This document shows, in pieces, positions 11,530 through 21,125 of a stretch of 27,076 nt of DNA. The notes below the pieces were generated by a model. It saw only the letters and a program-made list of their open reading frames with translations. It ran no database searches and was not told the DNA's origin. The first letter of the stretch is position 1; each line of letters opens with the position of its first letter. Source of the DNA: Hyphomicrobiales bacterium (GTDB lineage: Bacteria > Pseudomonadota > Alphaproteobacteria > Rhizobiales > JAJFHC01); assembly GCA_021775835.1 (NCBI GenBank), contig JAJFHC010000007.1:1-27076 (forward strand), in the 5' to 3' direction. Position numbers and translations under genes: made by a program.

Positions 11530-12446
11530 GAAGCATCCTCTACCATCCAGCGGGTGATTTCCTCGTAGGAATGCCCGGCATGCTCGGCAAGCTCTGGGAC
11601 CAGGGATGTTCCTGTCATGCCCGGCTGGGTGTTGGTTTCCAGGATAATCAGTTCACCACCGGGCCCTTCCGTATCGTTCCAGCGGAAATCGGAACGCGAA
11701 ACCCCACGGCAACCCAATGCCTGATGCGCCTTCAGGGCGTATTGCTGTACCTGGCGATACAGGGCATCGGGGACACGGGCAGGCAGGACGTGGTTTGACC
11801 CGCCTTCCGAGTATTTCGCCTTGTAATCGTAAAAATCAGTCATCGGCTCAATTTCGATCACCCCAAGAGCGACGTCGCCCATCACAGCACAAGTCAGTTC
11901 GCGGCCTGGAATGAAGCGTTCCACCATGATCTTGTCGGTGTTCGAACCCTCTCCGGACAAGGCTCTCACGAGCAACTGACTTGCCTCCTCCTCTATGATG
12001 TATACCCCTACACTTGATCCTTCGTTAACGGGCTTGATCACATATGGCACAGGTAGTGGATGACCGAGGGCGGCTTCAGCCCGGGTCACCACCCGGCTTT
12101 CAGCAACCGGAATGCCGGCCTGCCGGAAAATGACCTTTGCCTGCTCCTTGTCCATGGCGAGCGAAGACGCCAGGACACCGGAGTGCGTGAAGGGAATTTC
12201 CAGGACTTCCAGAATGCCCTGAAGACAACCGTCCTCTCCCCACCGGCCATGCAGGGCATTGAACACCACGTCTGGTTTCATCTCGGCCAGCACTGTGGCG
12301 ATATCCGGCTTCACATCGACCAGGGAAATTCTGTAATTCGATTTCGACAGCGCTTCTGCGCAGGCCTTGCCCGACGCAAGGCTGACCTCGCGTTCTGCCG
12401 ACCATCCGCCGTAGAGCACTGCAACGTGTTTGGCGTCTTCATTCAT
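11517..12446 (-). CDS. ddlB: D-alanine--D-alanine ligase
   Basis: This ATP-grasp enzyme joins two D-alanines to make the terminal dipeptide used by MurF. The 309-residue protein has the N-terminal GGWSAEREVSLASG, the ALHGRWGEDGCLQGILE loop, the substrate-binding YDYKAKYSEGGSNH and the metal-binding ILETNTQPGMT near the C-terminus. All are conserved in DdlB and the length is normal. It lies 12 bases after murB and overlaps ftsQ by 13 bases, its standard place in the dcw cluster. Confidence 0.97.
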   Translation of the reverse strand: MNEDAKHVAVLYGGWSAEREVSLASGKACAEALSKSNYRISLVDVKPDIATVLAEMKPDVVFNALHGRWGEDGCLQGILEVLEIPFTHSGVLASSLAMDKEQAKVIFRQAGIPVAESRVVTRAEAALGHPLPVPYVIKPVNEGSSVGVYIIEEEASQLLVRALSGEGSNTDKIMVERFIPGRELTCAVMGDVALGVIEIEPMTDFYDYKAKYSEGGSNHVLPARVPDALYRQVQQYALKAHQALGCRGVSRSDFRWNDTEGPGGELIILETNTQPGMTGTSLVPELAEHAGHSYEEITRWMVEDASCRR

Positions 12447-12458
12447 GGCAACACTCCG

Positions 12459-13376
12459 CTAACGGGCCGGTTGTTTCTGCCCGACTCTCTTGATTTCCCA
12501 ATGGAGTTCGACACCGCTGGATTCCAGCACCCTTCGCCTCACGGTCTCGCCGAGGGTTTCGATGTCATCGGCACTTGCCTGACCTTCATTGATGAGAAAA
12601 TTACAGTGTTTTTCAGACACTTGCGCTCCACCCACTTGCAGGCCACGACAGCCGGCGGCGTCGATCAATTGCCAGGCTTTGCCACCGTCTGGGTTTTTGA
12701 ATGTGCTGCCACCGGTGCGGCTGCGGACCGGCTGGCTGGACTCGCGGGCTTGCGTGATCGACCGCATTTCCTCGGCAATGATCGCAGGGTCACCGGCCTT
12801 GCCCTGAAACAGAGCTTGCGTAAAAATAAGATCCTCGGACGCACCGCAGTGCCGGTAGGAATAGTTCATATCGTCGACGCTCAGAACGTGCCTGGCGCCG
12901 GCCCGGTCGTAGGCTGTCGCTTCGACCAGAACGTCGACAGTCTCACGCCCATACGCACCGCCATTCATCCGCAACGCGCCGCCAACCGTCCCCGGTATGC
13001 CGCGATAAAAACTGAGACCGGCAATCCCGGCATCCAGTGCCGCCTTGGCAACTTTGACATCCGGAACGGCGGCGCCCGCCCGTACCTGCCAACCGGGTTC
13101 AGTTGACGTTTTACCGAAGGCTCTTCCAAGACGGATGACAACCCCTCTGAAACCTCCGTCGCGCACCAAAAGATTTGAACCGACTCCAACGACCAAAACC
13201 GGCACTTCAGGCGGACAATTGTTAAGGAAATGTCCGAGATCCTCCTCGTCCGCGGGAGAGAAGAGAACATCGGCAGGACCGCCTACCCGAAACCATGTGA
13301 GGCCCGACATGCTTTCGTTCACGATGTAGCGGCCACGAACTTCCGGCAATGTGTTGAGAAGATCGTCGCCTGTCAT
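12459..13376 (-). CDS. murB: UDP-N-acetylenolpyruvoylglucosamine reductase MurB
   Basis: MurB is an FAD enzyme that uses NADPH to reduce enolpyruvyl-UDP-GlcNAc to UDP-MurNAc. The 305-residue protein has [11 protein letters not shown] and [14 protein letters not shown] in the FAD-binding domain, [20 protein letters not shown], and the C-terminal GGSTFKNP segment that carries the catalytic serine, followed by [12 protein letters not shown] and HCNFLIN. The ATG overlaps the murC stop by 4 bases. Confidence 0.97.
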   Translation of the reverse strand: MTGDDLLNTLPEVRGRYIVNESMSGLTWFRVGGPADVLFSPADEEDLGHFLNNCPPEVPVLVVGVGSNLLVRDGGFRGVVIRLGRAFGKTSTEPGWQVRAGAAVPDVKVAKAALDAGIAGLSFYRGIPGTVGGALRMNGGAYGRETVDVLVEATAYDRAGARHVLSVDDMNYSYRHCGASEDLIFTQALFQGKAGDPAIIAEEMRSITQARESSQPVRSRTGGSTFKNPDGGKAWQLIDAAGCRGLQVGGAQVSEKHCNFLINEGQASADDIETLGETVRRRVLESSGVELHWEIKRVGQKQPAR

Positions 13377-14803
13377 GATGTACCTTCCGGTACGGAAGTC
13401 CCAGGATAGGCTTCAAGGGCTTCCGGTAGCGCATTCGCCCATTGGGTAATCGTTCCCGCCCCAAGACAAATCACGATATCGCCGGGGACCGCAACGTCCG
13501 CGATAATCGGCGCAAGGTGTTCAGGCCCCTCAAGACCAAGCACGTGGCGATGGCCCCGGTTGATCAACCCTTCGACCAGTGTATCCCGGTTGATGCCCTC
13601 GATTGGTGCCTCGCCTGCCTCATAGACCGGCGCGACGATAACCGTGTCGGCGTCATTGAAACAGGTGCAGAAGTCATTGAACAAGCTCTGCAATCGGGTG
13701 TAGCGATGCGGTTGCATCACCGCTATGACGCGGCCTTGCGTTACTTCCCTGGCGGCTTTCAATACTGCCAGTATCTCAACCGGGTGATGTCCATAGTCGT
13801 CAAAAATGGTGACACCGTTCCAGATTCCGACTTTCGTAAAACGACGTTTCACACCGCCGAATCCACGCAACGCATCCCTGATCGTGTCGTCATCGATTCC
13901 CAGTTCCGCAGCAACGGTAATCGCCGCCACGGCATTCGACGCGTTATGTTCCCCTGGCATGGGCAGGCGCAGGCCTGCAATCTCGCGTGTATCACCTGTG
14001 GTACGATCGGTAAGCACGACATCAAAGCAGGCATCGCCTTCGACATATGTCAGGTTTGCCAGCCTGACATCGGCCTGGGGGCTGACGCCATAGGTGATGA
14101 TCCGCCTGTCGACGATCCGCCCGATCAGCGACTGCACTTCCGGGTGGTCGATGCACATCACGGCGAAACCGTAGAACGGCACGTTTTCGACAAACGCCAG
14201 GAACGCATCCCGCAGGGTATCGAAATCGCCGTAGTGATCCAGATGCTCGGGGTCGATGTTCGTGACAACGACGATTTCCGCGGGCAGTTTAACGAATGTG
14301 CCGTCGGATTCATCCGATTCCGCGACCAGCCAGTCGCCTCCGCCCAGGCGGGCGTTGGTGCCATAGGCATTGATGATCCCGCCATTGATGACCGTGGGAT
14401 CGAACTTAGCCCCTTCAAGCAGGGTCGCGACCATTGACGTGGTGGTCGTTTTACCGTGCGTCCCGCCAATCGCGATCGATGACTTGAGCCGCATCAGTTC
14501 CGCCAGCATTTCGGCGCGCCGAACCACCGGCAGAAAACGGCTTCGCGCAGCCACGACTTCCGGGTTATCGGCTTTCACAGCCGACGAAATGACCACGACC
14601 TTCGCCTCGCCGAGATTGGCCACGTCATGGCCCACAGAAACCGGAATACCGAGCCCCCGGAGGCGCTCTACATTGGCGTTGGCGGCAATATCCGAGCCCT
14701 GGACCACATAGCCCAGATTCCGCATGACCTCGGCTATACCGCTCATGCCAATACCGCCAATCCCGACAAAGTGGATCGCGCCCACATCCTGCGGCATTCT
14801 CAT
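13373..14803 (-). CDS. murC: UDP-N-acetylmuramate--L-alanine ligase MurC
   Basis: MurC adds L-alanine to UDP-MurNAc, the first amino acid of the stem peptide. The 476-residue protein has the N-terminal [16 protein letters not shown] nucleotide-sugar motif, the ATP loop GGTHGKTTT at 113-121, and the Mur ligase segments [28 protein letters not shown] and FDDYGHHP. The start overlaps the murG stop by 4 bases and the stop overlaps the murB start by 4 bases, so translational coupling is likely along murG-murC-murB. Confidence 0.98.
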   Translation of the reverse strand: MRMPQDVGAIHFVGIGGIGMSGIAEVMRNLGYVVQGSDIAANANVERLRGLGIPVSVGHDVANLGEAKVVVISSAVKADNPEVVAARSRFLPVVRRAEMLAELMRLKSSIAIGGTHGKTTTTSMVATLLEGAKFDPTVINGGIINAYGTNARLGGGDWLVAESDESDGTFVKLPAEIVVVTNIDPEHLDHYGDFDTLRDAFLAFVENVPFYGFAVMCIDHPEVQSLIGRIVDRRIITYGVSPQADVRLANLTYVEGDACFDVVLTDRTTGDTREIAGLRLPMPGEHNASNAVAAITVAAELGIDDDTIRDALRGFGGVKRRFTKVGIWNGVTIFDDYGHHPVEILAVLKAAREVTQGRVIAVMQPHRYTRLQSLFNDFCTCFNDADTVIVAPVYEAGEAPIEGINRDTLVEGLINRGHRHVLGLEGPEHLAPIIADVAVPGDIVICLGAGTITQWANALPEALEAYPGTSVPEGTS

Positions 14804-16005
14804 GTCAATTCCTCGTCGGCCTTGGCCGTCCCGTCTTGTTCATTTTCATCGCGGGCCTTGTCTTCCGAACCACGCCCGTTCTTCCCATCGCCTTCGCTGC
14901 ACGCGATAACCAGATCCGCCAACCGTTCGACGGCGTCCGGCACCCCGAAGCCACGCGCCTTGTCTGCGGCATCAGCCAGTCGATCGGGGTTTTCAAACAG
15001 GTCCCGCAACATCGGACCGAACGTCTCGACCTCGAAATCGCTTTGTTCACAGATCCAGCCACCTCCGGCATCTGCGAAGGCTTGGGCGTTATACAATTGA
15101 TCATTGTCGAGGGAATGCGGCAAAGGGACCATGACGGCCGGCCGCCCAATGACGCCGAGTTCGCTCAAAGTCGATGCTCCGGACCGGCAAATCACCAGAT
15201 GAGCCTCTGCTATTCTCGATGGCATGTCGCTGAAGAACGCCGAAAGATCTGCATCGACCTTGTGCGACTCATAGCGGAACCTGACCCGTTCCAGGTCTTC
15301 CCGGCGGCATTGCTGGGTTATCCGCAAACGCTTTCTCATGCGTTCATCCAGCAGTCCTACTGCACCAGGCACGATATCGCTGAAAACACGCGCACCCTGA
15401 CTGCCTCCGAACACCACCAGGTCGATTGGGTCGTCGCCTTCCGGCAAAACGTATGGACGGGCAGCGCAATCGATGACGGCATCCCGCACGGGGTTGCCCG
15501 TGACGGACACTTTGGAAGTCGCCTCGGGCGGCAACAGGCGCGGCTCGTCAAATGTCGAGGCGATTGCGCCGACCGACTTGGCAAGCAAACGGTTCACGCG
15601 GCCCATGACCGCGTTCTGCTCGTGCATGATTGTCGGCACGTGCCGCAGGCGCGCTGCCAGCAGAGGCGGCATGGTCGGGTACCCGCCAAAACCAATCACG
15701 AAATCGGGCTTCAGGCGGCGAATGGCAAAATACGCCTTGATGACACCGGCCAGGATCTTGAAGACCCCAACAATCGCCTTTAGCGGTGCCCGCGGTGACA
15801 GCGTTGCAGACGGTATCTCAATCACTTCTTCGCAGGGGAATGCAGCGCCATACTGGTTGACCCGTTCATCGGACATCAACACCACGCGCCATTGTCTTCG
15901 CTCAAGTTCCTGCGCAAGCGCCTGGGCGGGAAACAAATGTCCCCCGGTGCCGCCCGCCGCGATGATCCCGACGCGCCCTGGCGCATCGTTACCCGTCACA
16001 GTCAT
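14800..16005 (-). CDS. murG: Lipid II synthase MurG (UDP-GlcNAc transferase)
   Basis: MurG transfers GlcNAc to lipid I at the inner face of the cytoplasmic membrane, giving lipid II. The chosen ATG at 16005 overlaps the ftsW stop (ATGA) and puts the glycine-rich loop [10 protein letters not shown] at 18-27. The open frame continues 108 codons further upstream, but only as a shadow of ftsW. Other family signs are [46 protein letters not shown] and [12 protein letters not shown]. At 401 residues it is longer than most MurG proteins (about 355-375) because of a hydrophilic, charged C-terminal tail of about 30 residues (for example [11 protein letters not shown]), whose role is unknown. Confidence 0.97.
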   Translation of the reverse strand: MTVTGNDAPGRVGIIAAGGTGGHLFPAQALAQELERRQWRVVLMSDERVNQYGAAFPCEEVIEIPSATLSPRAPLKAIVGVFKILAGVIKAYFAIRRLKPDFVIGFGGYPTMPPLLAARLRHVPTIMHEQNAVMGRVNRLLAKSVGAIASTFDEPRLLPPEATSKVSVTGNPVRDAVIDCAARPYVLPEGDDPIDLVVFGGSQGARVFSDIVPGAVGLLDERMRKRLRITQQCRREDLERVRFRYESHKVDADLSAFFSDMPSRIAEAHLVICRSGASTLSELGVIGRPAVMVPLPHSLDNDQLYNAQAFADAGGGWICEQSDFEVETFGPMLRDLFENPDRLADAADKARGFGVPDAVERLADLVIACSEGDGKNGRGSEDKARDENEQDGTAKADEELT

Positions 16006-17168
16006 CCAAACGCCTTTTGCACATAACCCTGCGGTGCCCACATTCCGCGCGACATATGAGTGGCCGGGCGCCGTCGTGTCAGAGCAAGGGCCAGCCCAAC
16101 CGTAAAGGCGATCGAGATCAGGGACGATCCACCGTAGGAAATGAAGGGTAACGTCATGCCCTTGGCCGGCAGAAGGCTCAGGTTGACGCCCATGTTGATA
16201 ACGGTTTGCAGGCCGAACAACCCCATCAAACCGGCGGTCGCCAACCTCCGGAAAGTATCGGTTTCGTTCAGGCCGCGGTTTAGTCCCCGGACCACCACAA
16301 ACGCGAAAATCGCGACCAGTGCGATGCACGCAAGGATTCCGAATTCCTCTGCTATGACGGCAAAAATGAAATCACTGTGTGCATCCGGCAGAATGAGCTT
16401 GAAAGACCCTTCGCCCGGCCCCTGGCCCAGCAAACCACCGTTGGCGAAGGCCTGAAGGGCGACGTCGACCTGGAACGTATCCCCCGATGTCGGATCGAAA
16501 AACCGATCGATGCGTGTGGTGACATGGGGAATGGCAAAATAGGCGACAACGAATCCGCACAGCCCGAAAATGCTGAGACCGGTGATCCAGAGCCACGAGA
16601 GGCCTGCCAGAAAAAACATCAGTCCCCAGGCGGCGGTCACGAGGATCGTTTGACCGATGTCGGGTTGCAGCACCAGCAGGGACACGAACACGGCATACAA
16701 CACCACGGACAGGAAATTGCCGGGGATGTCGCGGCGCTGGGTCGCTTCTGAGAACAACCAGGCGGTCAACACGATGAAGGCGGGTTTCACAAATTCCGAT
16801 GGCTGGATGGAAACGCCGCCGAAATTCAGCCAGCGGGTTGCACCCTTGACCTGTGGTCCGACCAGGATCGTCATTACCATGAGAGCCAATCCAACGACGG
16901 TGACCACGAGCGCCACCCGCCGCGCCATGGTGGCCGACATCATTGACGAGGCCAGCAAAACGACCAGTGACGGTACCAGATAGACCATTTGACGTGACAC
17001 AAAATGAAACTCGTCGAGCCCCAGACGTTGGGCCACAGGCGGACTGGCCGCCATGCACAGGAGGATCCCAAGCGCCATAAGCAGCAGAATTGCCGCGAGC
17101 ATCCAGCGGTCGACTGTCCACCACCATTCCGCAACAACGCTGCGATCGGTTCGGCTGATGTTCATCAT
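16002..17168 (-). CDS. ftsW: Septal peptidoglycan glycosyltransferase FtsW
   Basis: FtsW is a SEDS-family polytopic membrane protein that polymerises lipid II into septal glycan strands together with FtsI. The 388-residue protein has about ten hydrophobic segments and the family signatures VGPQVKGATRWLNFG, IQPSEFVKPAF, LQPDIGQT and DAHSDFIFAVIAEEFG. The C-terminus reads LPFISYGGSSL then a cytoplasmic tail, as in other SEDS proteins. Its ATG overlaps the murD stop and its stop overlaps the murG start, both by 4 bases. Confidence 0.97.
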   Translation of the reverse strand: MMNISRTDRSVVAEWWWTVDRWMLAAILLLMALGILLCMAASPPVAQRLGLDEFHFVSRQMVYLVPSLVVLLASSMMSATMARRVALVVTVVGLALMVMTILVGPQVKGATRWLNFGGVSIQPSEFVKPAFIVLTAWLFSEATQRRDIPGNFLSVVLYAVFVSLLVLQPDIGQTILVTAAWGLMFFLAGLSWLWITGLSIFGLCGFVVAYFAIPHVTTRIDRFFDPTSGDTFQVDVALQAFANGGLLGQGPGEGSFKLILPDAHSDFIFAVIAEEFGILACIALVAIFAFVVVRGLNRGLNETDTFRRLATAGLMGLFGLQTVINMGVNLSLLPAKGMTLPFISYGGSSLISIAFTVGLALALTRRRPATHMSRGMWAPQGYVQKAFG

Positions 17169-18577
17169 GCGGCAACCTCCTTCTTCATGGCAACGCCGTC
17201 CAGGTTCGCCACCAGCGACCGGAACGCGTCTCCACGCTTCTCAAAACTCTTGAATTGATCAAACGAGGCGCAGGCAGGCGACAGCAGAACCACAGCCTGC
17301 CGGTCGTGACTTGCCGCAGCATCGGCTGCCGCCAGGGCAACCGCCCGGTCAAGTGTGCCGCACAGGGCGCTCTCGACCTTTCCGGCCAATGTGGCCTGAA
17401 AGTCGTTTGCGGCTTCGCCGATCAGATAGGCCTTAGCGATCTTGGGAAAGAAATTCTCCAGCGGCGCAATTCCGCCCGACTTTGAAAGACCGCCCGCGAT
17501 CCAGTAGATCGCATCGAAACTGGCAAGCGCCCAGGCTGCGGCATCCGCATTCGTGGCCTTGCTGTCATTCACAAAAATCACGTTGCCGCGCTGACCCACC
17601 TGCTCCATCCGGTGAGCCAGTCCCGGAAACGACGCGAGACCATCGGCAAGCACCTGGCTGTCTACACCGACCGCCATTGCCGCGGCCACCGCGGCCGCTG
17701 CATTTTGCCCGTTATGGGCGCCACGTAGCGTCGGAACCTGGTTGATGTCGGCAATCCGCTCCGAGGGTTGACCCGCCCGGTCGCGATAGAGAATGCCGCG
17801 ATCCACGTGGAAGCCGTTCGCAACCAATGTCGTGCCGGAAATCCGGACGACGGCACGGTCGCCGTCCTGCCGGTCGGCCATTTTGTTGCTGCGCTCGTCG
17901 TCGACGCCGATAATGGCGGTGTCGCCATGACGTTGAAGGGCAAATACCCGTTCCTTGACTGCCTCGTATCCCGCCATGTCGCCGTGCCGGTCAAGATGAT
18001 CCGGTGAAAGGTTGAGCATGATGGCAACGTCGGCATGCAGGCTTGGCGTCAGGTCAATCTGGTAGGATGAAAACTCGACAACGTAAACTGCACCGTCGCT
18101 GGGTGGGGCCAGGTCTAGAACCGCTGCCCCGATATTGCCGCCCACGCGGCAGTCCAGACCGGCATGATTGAGCAAATGTCCCACAAGCGCCGTGGTCGTT
18201 GACTTGCCGTTTGTGCCGGTAATCGCGACGAGTTTGACCGTACATCTGCTTTCGGCGAGTTCGCGTACGAACAACTCGGTGTCTCCGATAACTTCCACGC
18301 CTGCCTGTCGGGCGCCTTTTACGGTCCAGTGAGGCTCCGGGTGGGTCAGTGGAACGCCTGGGCTCAGAACCAGCGCATCATATCCTGCGAAACCGGTGAT
18401 GGCGAAATCCACCAGCGCAAGGCCGTCCTGACCGGCTGACTCACGGGCCGCTTCGGAATCGTCCCACACGGCGACGTCGGCGCCACCTTCAACCAGTGCC
18501 CTTGCTGCCACGCGTCCAGAAAGCGCCAACCCGAAGACGGCAACTTTCTTGTTCCTGAAACACGTGACGGCAATCAT
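17165..18577 (-). CDS. murD: UDP-N-acetylmuramoylalanine--D-glutamate ligase MurD
   Basis: MurD adds D-glutamate to UDP-MurNAc-L-Ala in the cytoplasm. The 470-residue protein has the N-terminal nucleotide-sugar fold VAVFGLALSGRVAARAL, the ATP loop TGTNGKST at 120-127, VVEFSSYQID, NLSPDHLDRHG, HNGQNAAAAVAAA and FVNDSKATNADAAAWAL, all typical of MurD. It starts 10 bases after mraY and overlaps ftsW by 4 bases. The opening residues MIAVTCFRNKKVAVFGL match the rhizobial form. Confidence 0.97.
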   Translation of the reverse strand: MIAVTCFRNKKVAVFGLALSGRVAARALVEGGADVAVWDDSEAARESAGQDGLALVDFAITGFAGYDALVLSPGVPLTHPEPHWTVKGARQAGVEVIGDTELFVRELAESRCTVKLVAITGTNGKSTTTALVGHLLNHAGLDCRVGGNIGAAVLDLAPPSDGAVYVVEFSSYQIDLTPSLHADVAIMLNLSPDHLDRHGDMAGYEAVKERVFALQRHGDTAIIGVDDERSNKMADRQDGDRAVVRISGTTLVANGFHVDRGILYRDRAGQPSERIADINQVPTLRGAHNGQNAAAAVAAAMAVGVDSQVLADGLASFPGLAHRMEQVGQRGNVIFVNDSKATNADAAAWALASFDAIYWIAGGLSKSGGIAPLENFFPKIAKAYLIGEAANDFQATLAGKVESALCGTLDRAVALAAADAAASHDRQAVVLLSPACASFDQFKSFEKRGDAFRSLVANLDGVAMKKEVAA

Positions 18578-18587
18578 GACACTCTAT

Positions 18588-19676
18588 CTAGCGCAGCTTC
18601 AGCGTCGCCAGCCCTACCAGGGCCAGGACAACGGCAATGATCCAGAATCGCACAACGATGGTGGCCTCTGCCCACCCCTTCTGCTCGAAATGGTGGTGCA
18701 ATGGTGCCATACGGAAAACCCGCTTGCCCGTCAGCTTGAACGAGGCAACCTGGACGATGACGGATACCGCCTCCAGGACGAACAGCCCGCCGACAATCGC
18801 CAGCACAATTTCGTGCTTTGACGCCACGGCAATGGCCCCGAGCGCACCGCCCAGAGAAAGCGATCCGGTGTCGCCCATGAAAATCATGGCCGGCGGTGCA
18901 TTGAACCACAGAAAACCCAGACTGGCGCCGAGGATGGCGCCGCAGAGCACAGCCAGTTCGCCGGTCCCGGGAATGAAATGTATCTGCAGGTAACCGGCGA
19001 ATACGGCATTTCCCGCCAGATACGCAATGACGCCGAAACTCGCTGCCGCAATCATGACCGGTACGATTGCTAGCCCGTCGAGTCCATCCGTCAGGTTGAC
19101 CGAATTGCTGGCGCCGACGATTACGCATATGGCGAAGGGGATGAAAAACCAGCCGAGATTGATCACGACGTTCTTCAGGAACGGAATCGTCAGCGAACTG
19201 GAGAACGGCTCGCTGCCTATCTTGACCATGATGATGGCAACGGCCCCGGCGATCACGCTTTCCACGGTGAATTTTATCTTGCCGGAAAAGCCCTTTGTCG
19301 ATGATTTGGTGACTTTCAGATAGTCATCGTAGAACCCGATAACGCCGTAACTGATGGTCACGAACAACACGAGCCAGACATACGGGTTGAGCAGGTTCGC
19401 CCACAGCAGGGTCGACACGGTTATTCCCAGCAGGATCATGAGGCCGCCCATTGTCGGCGTACCCTGTTTTTCGATGATGTGGCGCTGGGGACCGTCGTCC
19501 CGGATCGGCTGCCCCTTACCCTGCCTGAGGCGTAGGGATTTTATCAGGCTGGGGCCGAACAGAAACACGAACAGCAGTGCCGTCATGATGGAGCCACCGG
19601 TCCTAAACGTGATGTAACGGAACACGTTCAGCACTGAAAACTGATCTGTCATACTTAGGAATATATGTTGCAACAT
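18588..19676 (-). CDS. mraY: Phospho-N-acetylmuramoyl-pentapeptide transferase MraY
   Basis: MraY moves phospho-MurNAc-pentapeptide from UDP onto undecaprenyl phosphate, making lipid I at the membrane. The 362-residue polytopic protein contains the early motif [11 protein letters not shown], the aspartate pair in GFYDDYLKV, the catalytic segment [10 protein letters not shown] and the C-terminal [11 protein letters not shown]. The first ATG at 19676 gives an N-terminus ([13 protein letters not shown]) that matches alphaproteobacterial homologues; an ATG eight codons later is possible. It lies 9 bases after murF and 10 before murD. Confidence 0.97.
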   Translation of the reverse strand: MLQHIFLSMTDQFSVLNVFRYITFRTGGSIMTALLFVFLFGPSLIKSLRLRQGKGQPIRDDGPQRHIIEKQGTPTMGGLMILLGITVSTLLWANLLNPYVWLVLFVTISYGVIGFYDDYLKVTKSSTKGFSGKIKFTVESVIAGAVAIIMVKIGSEPFSSSLTIPFLKNVVINLGWFFIPFAICVIVGASNSVNLTDGLDGLAIVPVMIAAASFGVIAYLAGNAVFAGYLQIHFIPGTGELAVLCGAILGASLGFLWFNAPPAMIFMGDTGSLSLGGALGAIAVASKHEIVLAIVGGLFVLEAVSVIVQVASFKLTGKRVFRMAPLHHHFEQKGWAEATIVVRFWIIAVVLALVGLATLKLR

Positions 19677-19685
19677 CTTATCGAA

Positions 19686-21125
19686 TTATCCCGTGCCGGA
19701 TTTCGCCGGCTCGTCTCCAGCCGCATCAAAATTGTCTTTGAGAACGCCTACCAGCGGTCCCATCCTGCTGCCCAGTGATCCCTTGATCATAATCACGTCA
19801 CCGGGGCGGACAGCGCCGACGATGGCGTCGGCAAGTCCGTCAGAATCAGCCGCATACGCGCCTTGAATGGCACGCGGCAAGGCATCCCACAACCGTTGCA
19901 TGTCTTTGCCGCAAACGAACACCATGTCGACATCAGCATCGACAACGCAGGGTGCCAGTTCCTCATGCAAACCGGGGCTCCCGGCGCCCAATTCCAGCAT
20001 GTCTCCCATAACGGCAATGCGTCGCCCGCCGGGCCCGGTCTTTGCATTCTTCAATGTGGCGATGGCTGCCCGCATTGACGCCGGGTTGGCGTTATAACTC
20101 TCGTCGATCAGAACAAAATAGCCATCATCGATCGCCAGCGCCGATCGTTCGCCTCTACCTTTGGGGGCCTTCACGTCACCCAGTGCAAGGGCGGCCAATG
20201 CCAGATCTCCACCAACAGCCACGACGGCGGAAAGAACGGCCAGGCTGTTTATAACCAGATGACGCCCGGGCGCACCGAGCTTGTAAGTCACGTCCTGCCC
20301 GCACACCGACGCGGAAACACACGAACAAGACGAATGAAGGACGAAGTTGTCCAGCCTGGTATCCGAATCCTCATGTTCACCGAACGAAATAACCTTCTCG
20401 ACACCGGCAGCCTTGGCCTTCGTGCTCAGATGTTCGAAGAACGCATTGTCACGGTTGAGAACGGCGACGCCTTCTGCCGTCATGCCCGCGAACACTTCCG
20501 CCTTGGCGTCGGCGATCTCTTCGACGGAATTGAAATGTCCGATATGGACCGGCTCCACATTCGTGATGATCGCCACGTCGGGCCGTATCATGCGTGAAAG
20601 CGGCTCTATCTCACCGGGATGGTTCATGCCCACTTCGAAGACACCGAAATCCGACTGTGCCGGAAATCTCGCAAGGGTCAGCGGTACGCCCCAATGATTG
20701 TTGTACGACGCAACAGAGGCGTGCACGAGGCCATCGCGTGCCAGACCAAGCCGAAGCGCTTCCTTGGTACTGGTTTTACCGACACTGCCCGTAACGGCCA
20801 CAATCTTGGCCTTGCTTCGTGCACGGGCCGCCACGCCGATGGCTTCCATGGCCCGCAACGGATCATCGACTTCAAGGCGTGGCGTTCGCTCGCTGCCAAC
20901 AACGCCCCGGCGAACGATAACGAGGGACGCCCCCTGTTCCATGGCATTGTAGACAAATGTATGGCCATCCATGTGTTCGCCCTTGATGGCGACATAGATG
21001 TCGCCCTTCGACAGGGTCCGGGTGTCGATCGAAACTCCACCGATGAATTCGGGCTTGTCACCGATCATCGTTCCACCGGTGGCGGCGACCAACTCATCAA
21101 TCGTCCACAGGGCATCAGCCGACAT
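19686..21125 (-). CDS. murF: UDP-N-acetylmuramoyl-tripeptide--D-alanyl-D-alanine ligase MurF
   Basis: MurF attaches D-Ala-D-Ala to the UDP-MurNAc-tripeptide, the last cytoplasmic step of precursor synthesis. From the ATG at 21125 the protein has 479 residues, begins MSADALWTIDELVAATGG and carries the ATP loop TGSVGKTS at 112-119. Other Mur ligase segments are SYNNHWGVPLTL, FEVGMNHPGEI, DESYNANPASM and MGDMLELG. The open frame extends 34 codons further upstream within murE; the chosen start has a good ribosome site (GGGAG) and the family N-terminus, and overlaps the murE end by 11 bases. Confidence 0.97.
   Translation of the reverse strand: MSADALWTIDELVAATGGTMIGDKPEFIGGVSIDTRTLSKGDIYVAIKGEHMDGHTFVYNAMEQGASLVIVRRGVVGSERTPRLEVDDPLRAMEAIGVAARARSKAKIVAVTGSVGKTSTKEALRLGLARDGLVHASVASYNNHWGVPLTLARFPAQSDFGVFEVGMNHPGEIEPLSRMIRPDVAIITNVEPVHIGHFNSVEEIADAKAEVFAGMTAEGVAVLNRDNAFFEHLSTKAKAAGVEKVISFGEHEDSDTRLDNFVLHSSCSCVSASVCGQDVTYKLGAPGRHLVINSLAVLSAVVAVGGDLALAALALGDVKAPKGRGERSALAIDDGYFVLIDESYNANPASMRAAIATLKNAKTGPGGRRIAVMGDMLELGAGSPGLHEELAPCVVDADVDMVFVCGKDMQRLWDALPRAIQGAYAADSDGLADAIVGAVRPGDVIMIKGSLGSRMGPLVGVLKDNFDAAGDEPAKSGTG

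Noticed and set aside
12060..13106. Plus-strand open frame of 348 codons
   Set aside because: Antisense to murB and ddlB; no recognisable domain.
16006..16329. Upstream extension of the murG reading frame by 108 codons
   Set aside because: It overlaps ftsW in another frame and encodes nothing MurG-like; the ATG overlapping the ftsW stop is the proper start.
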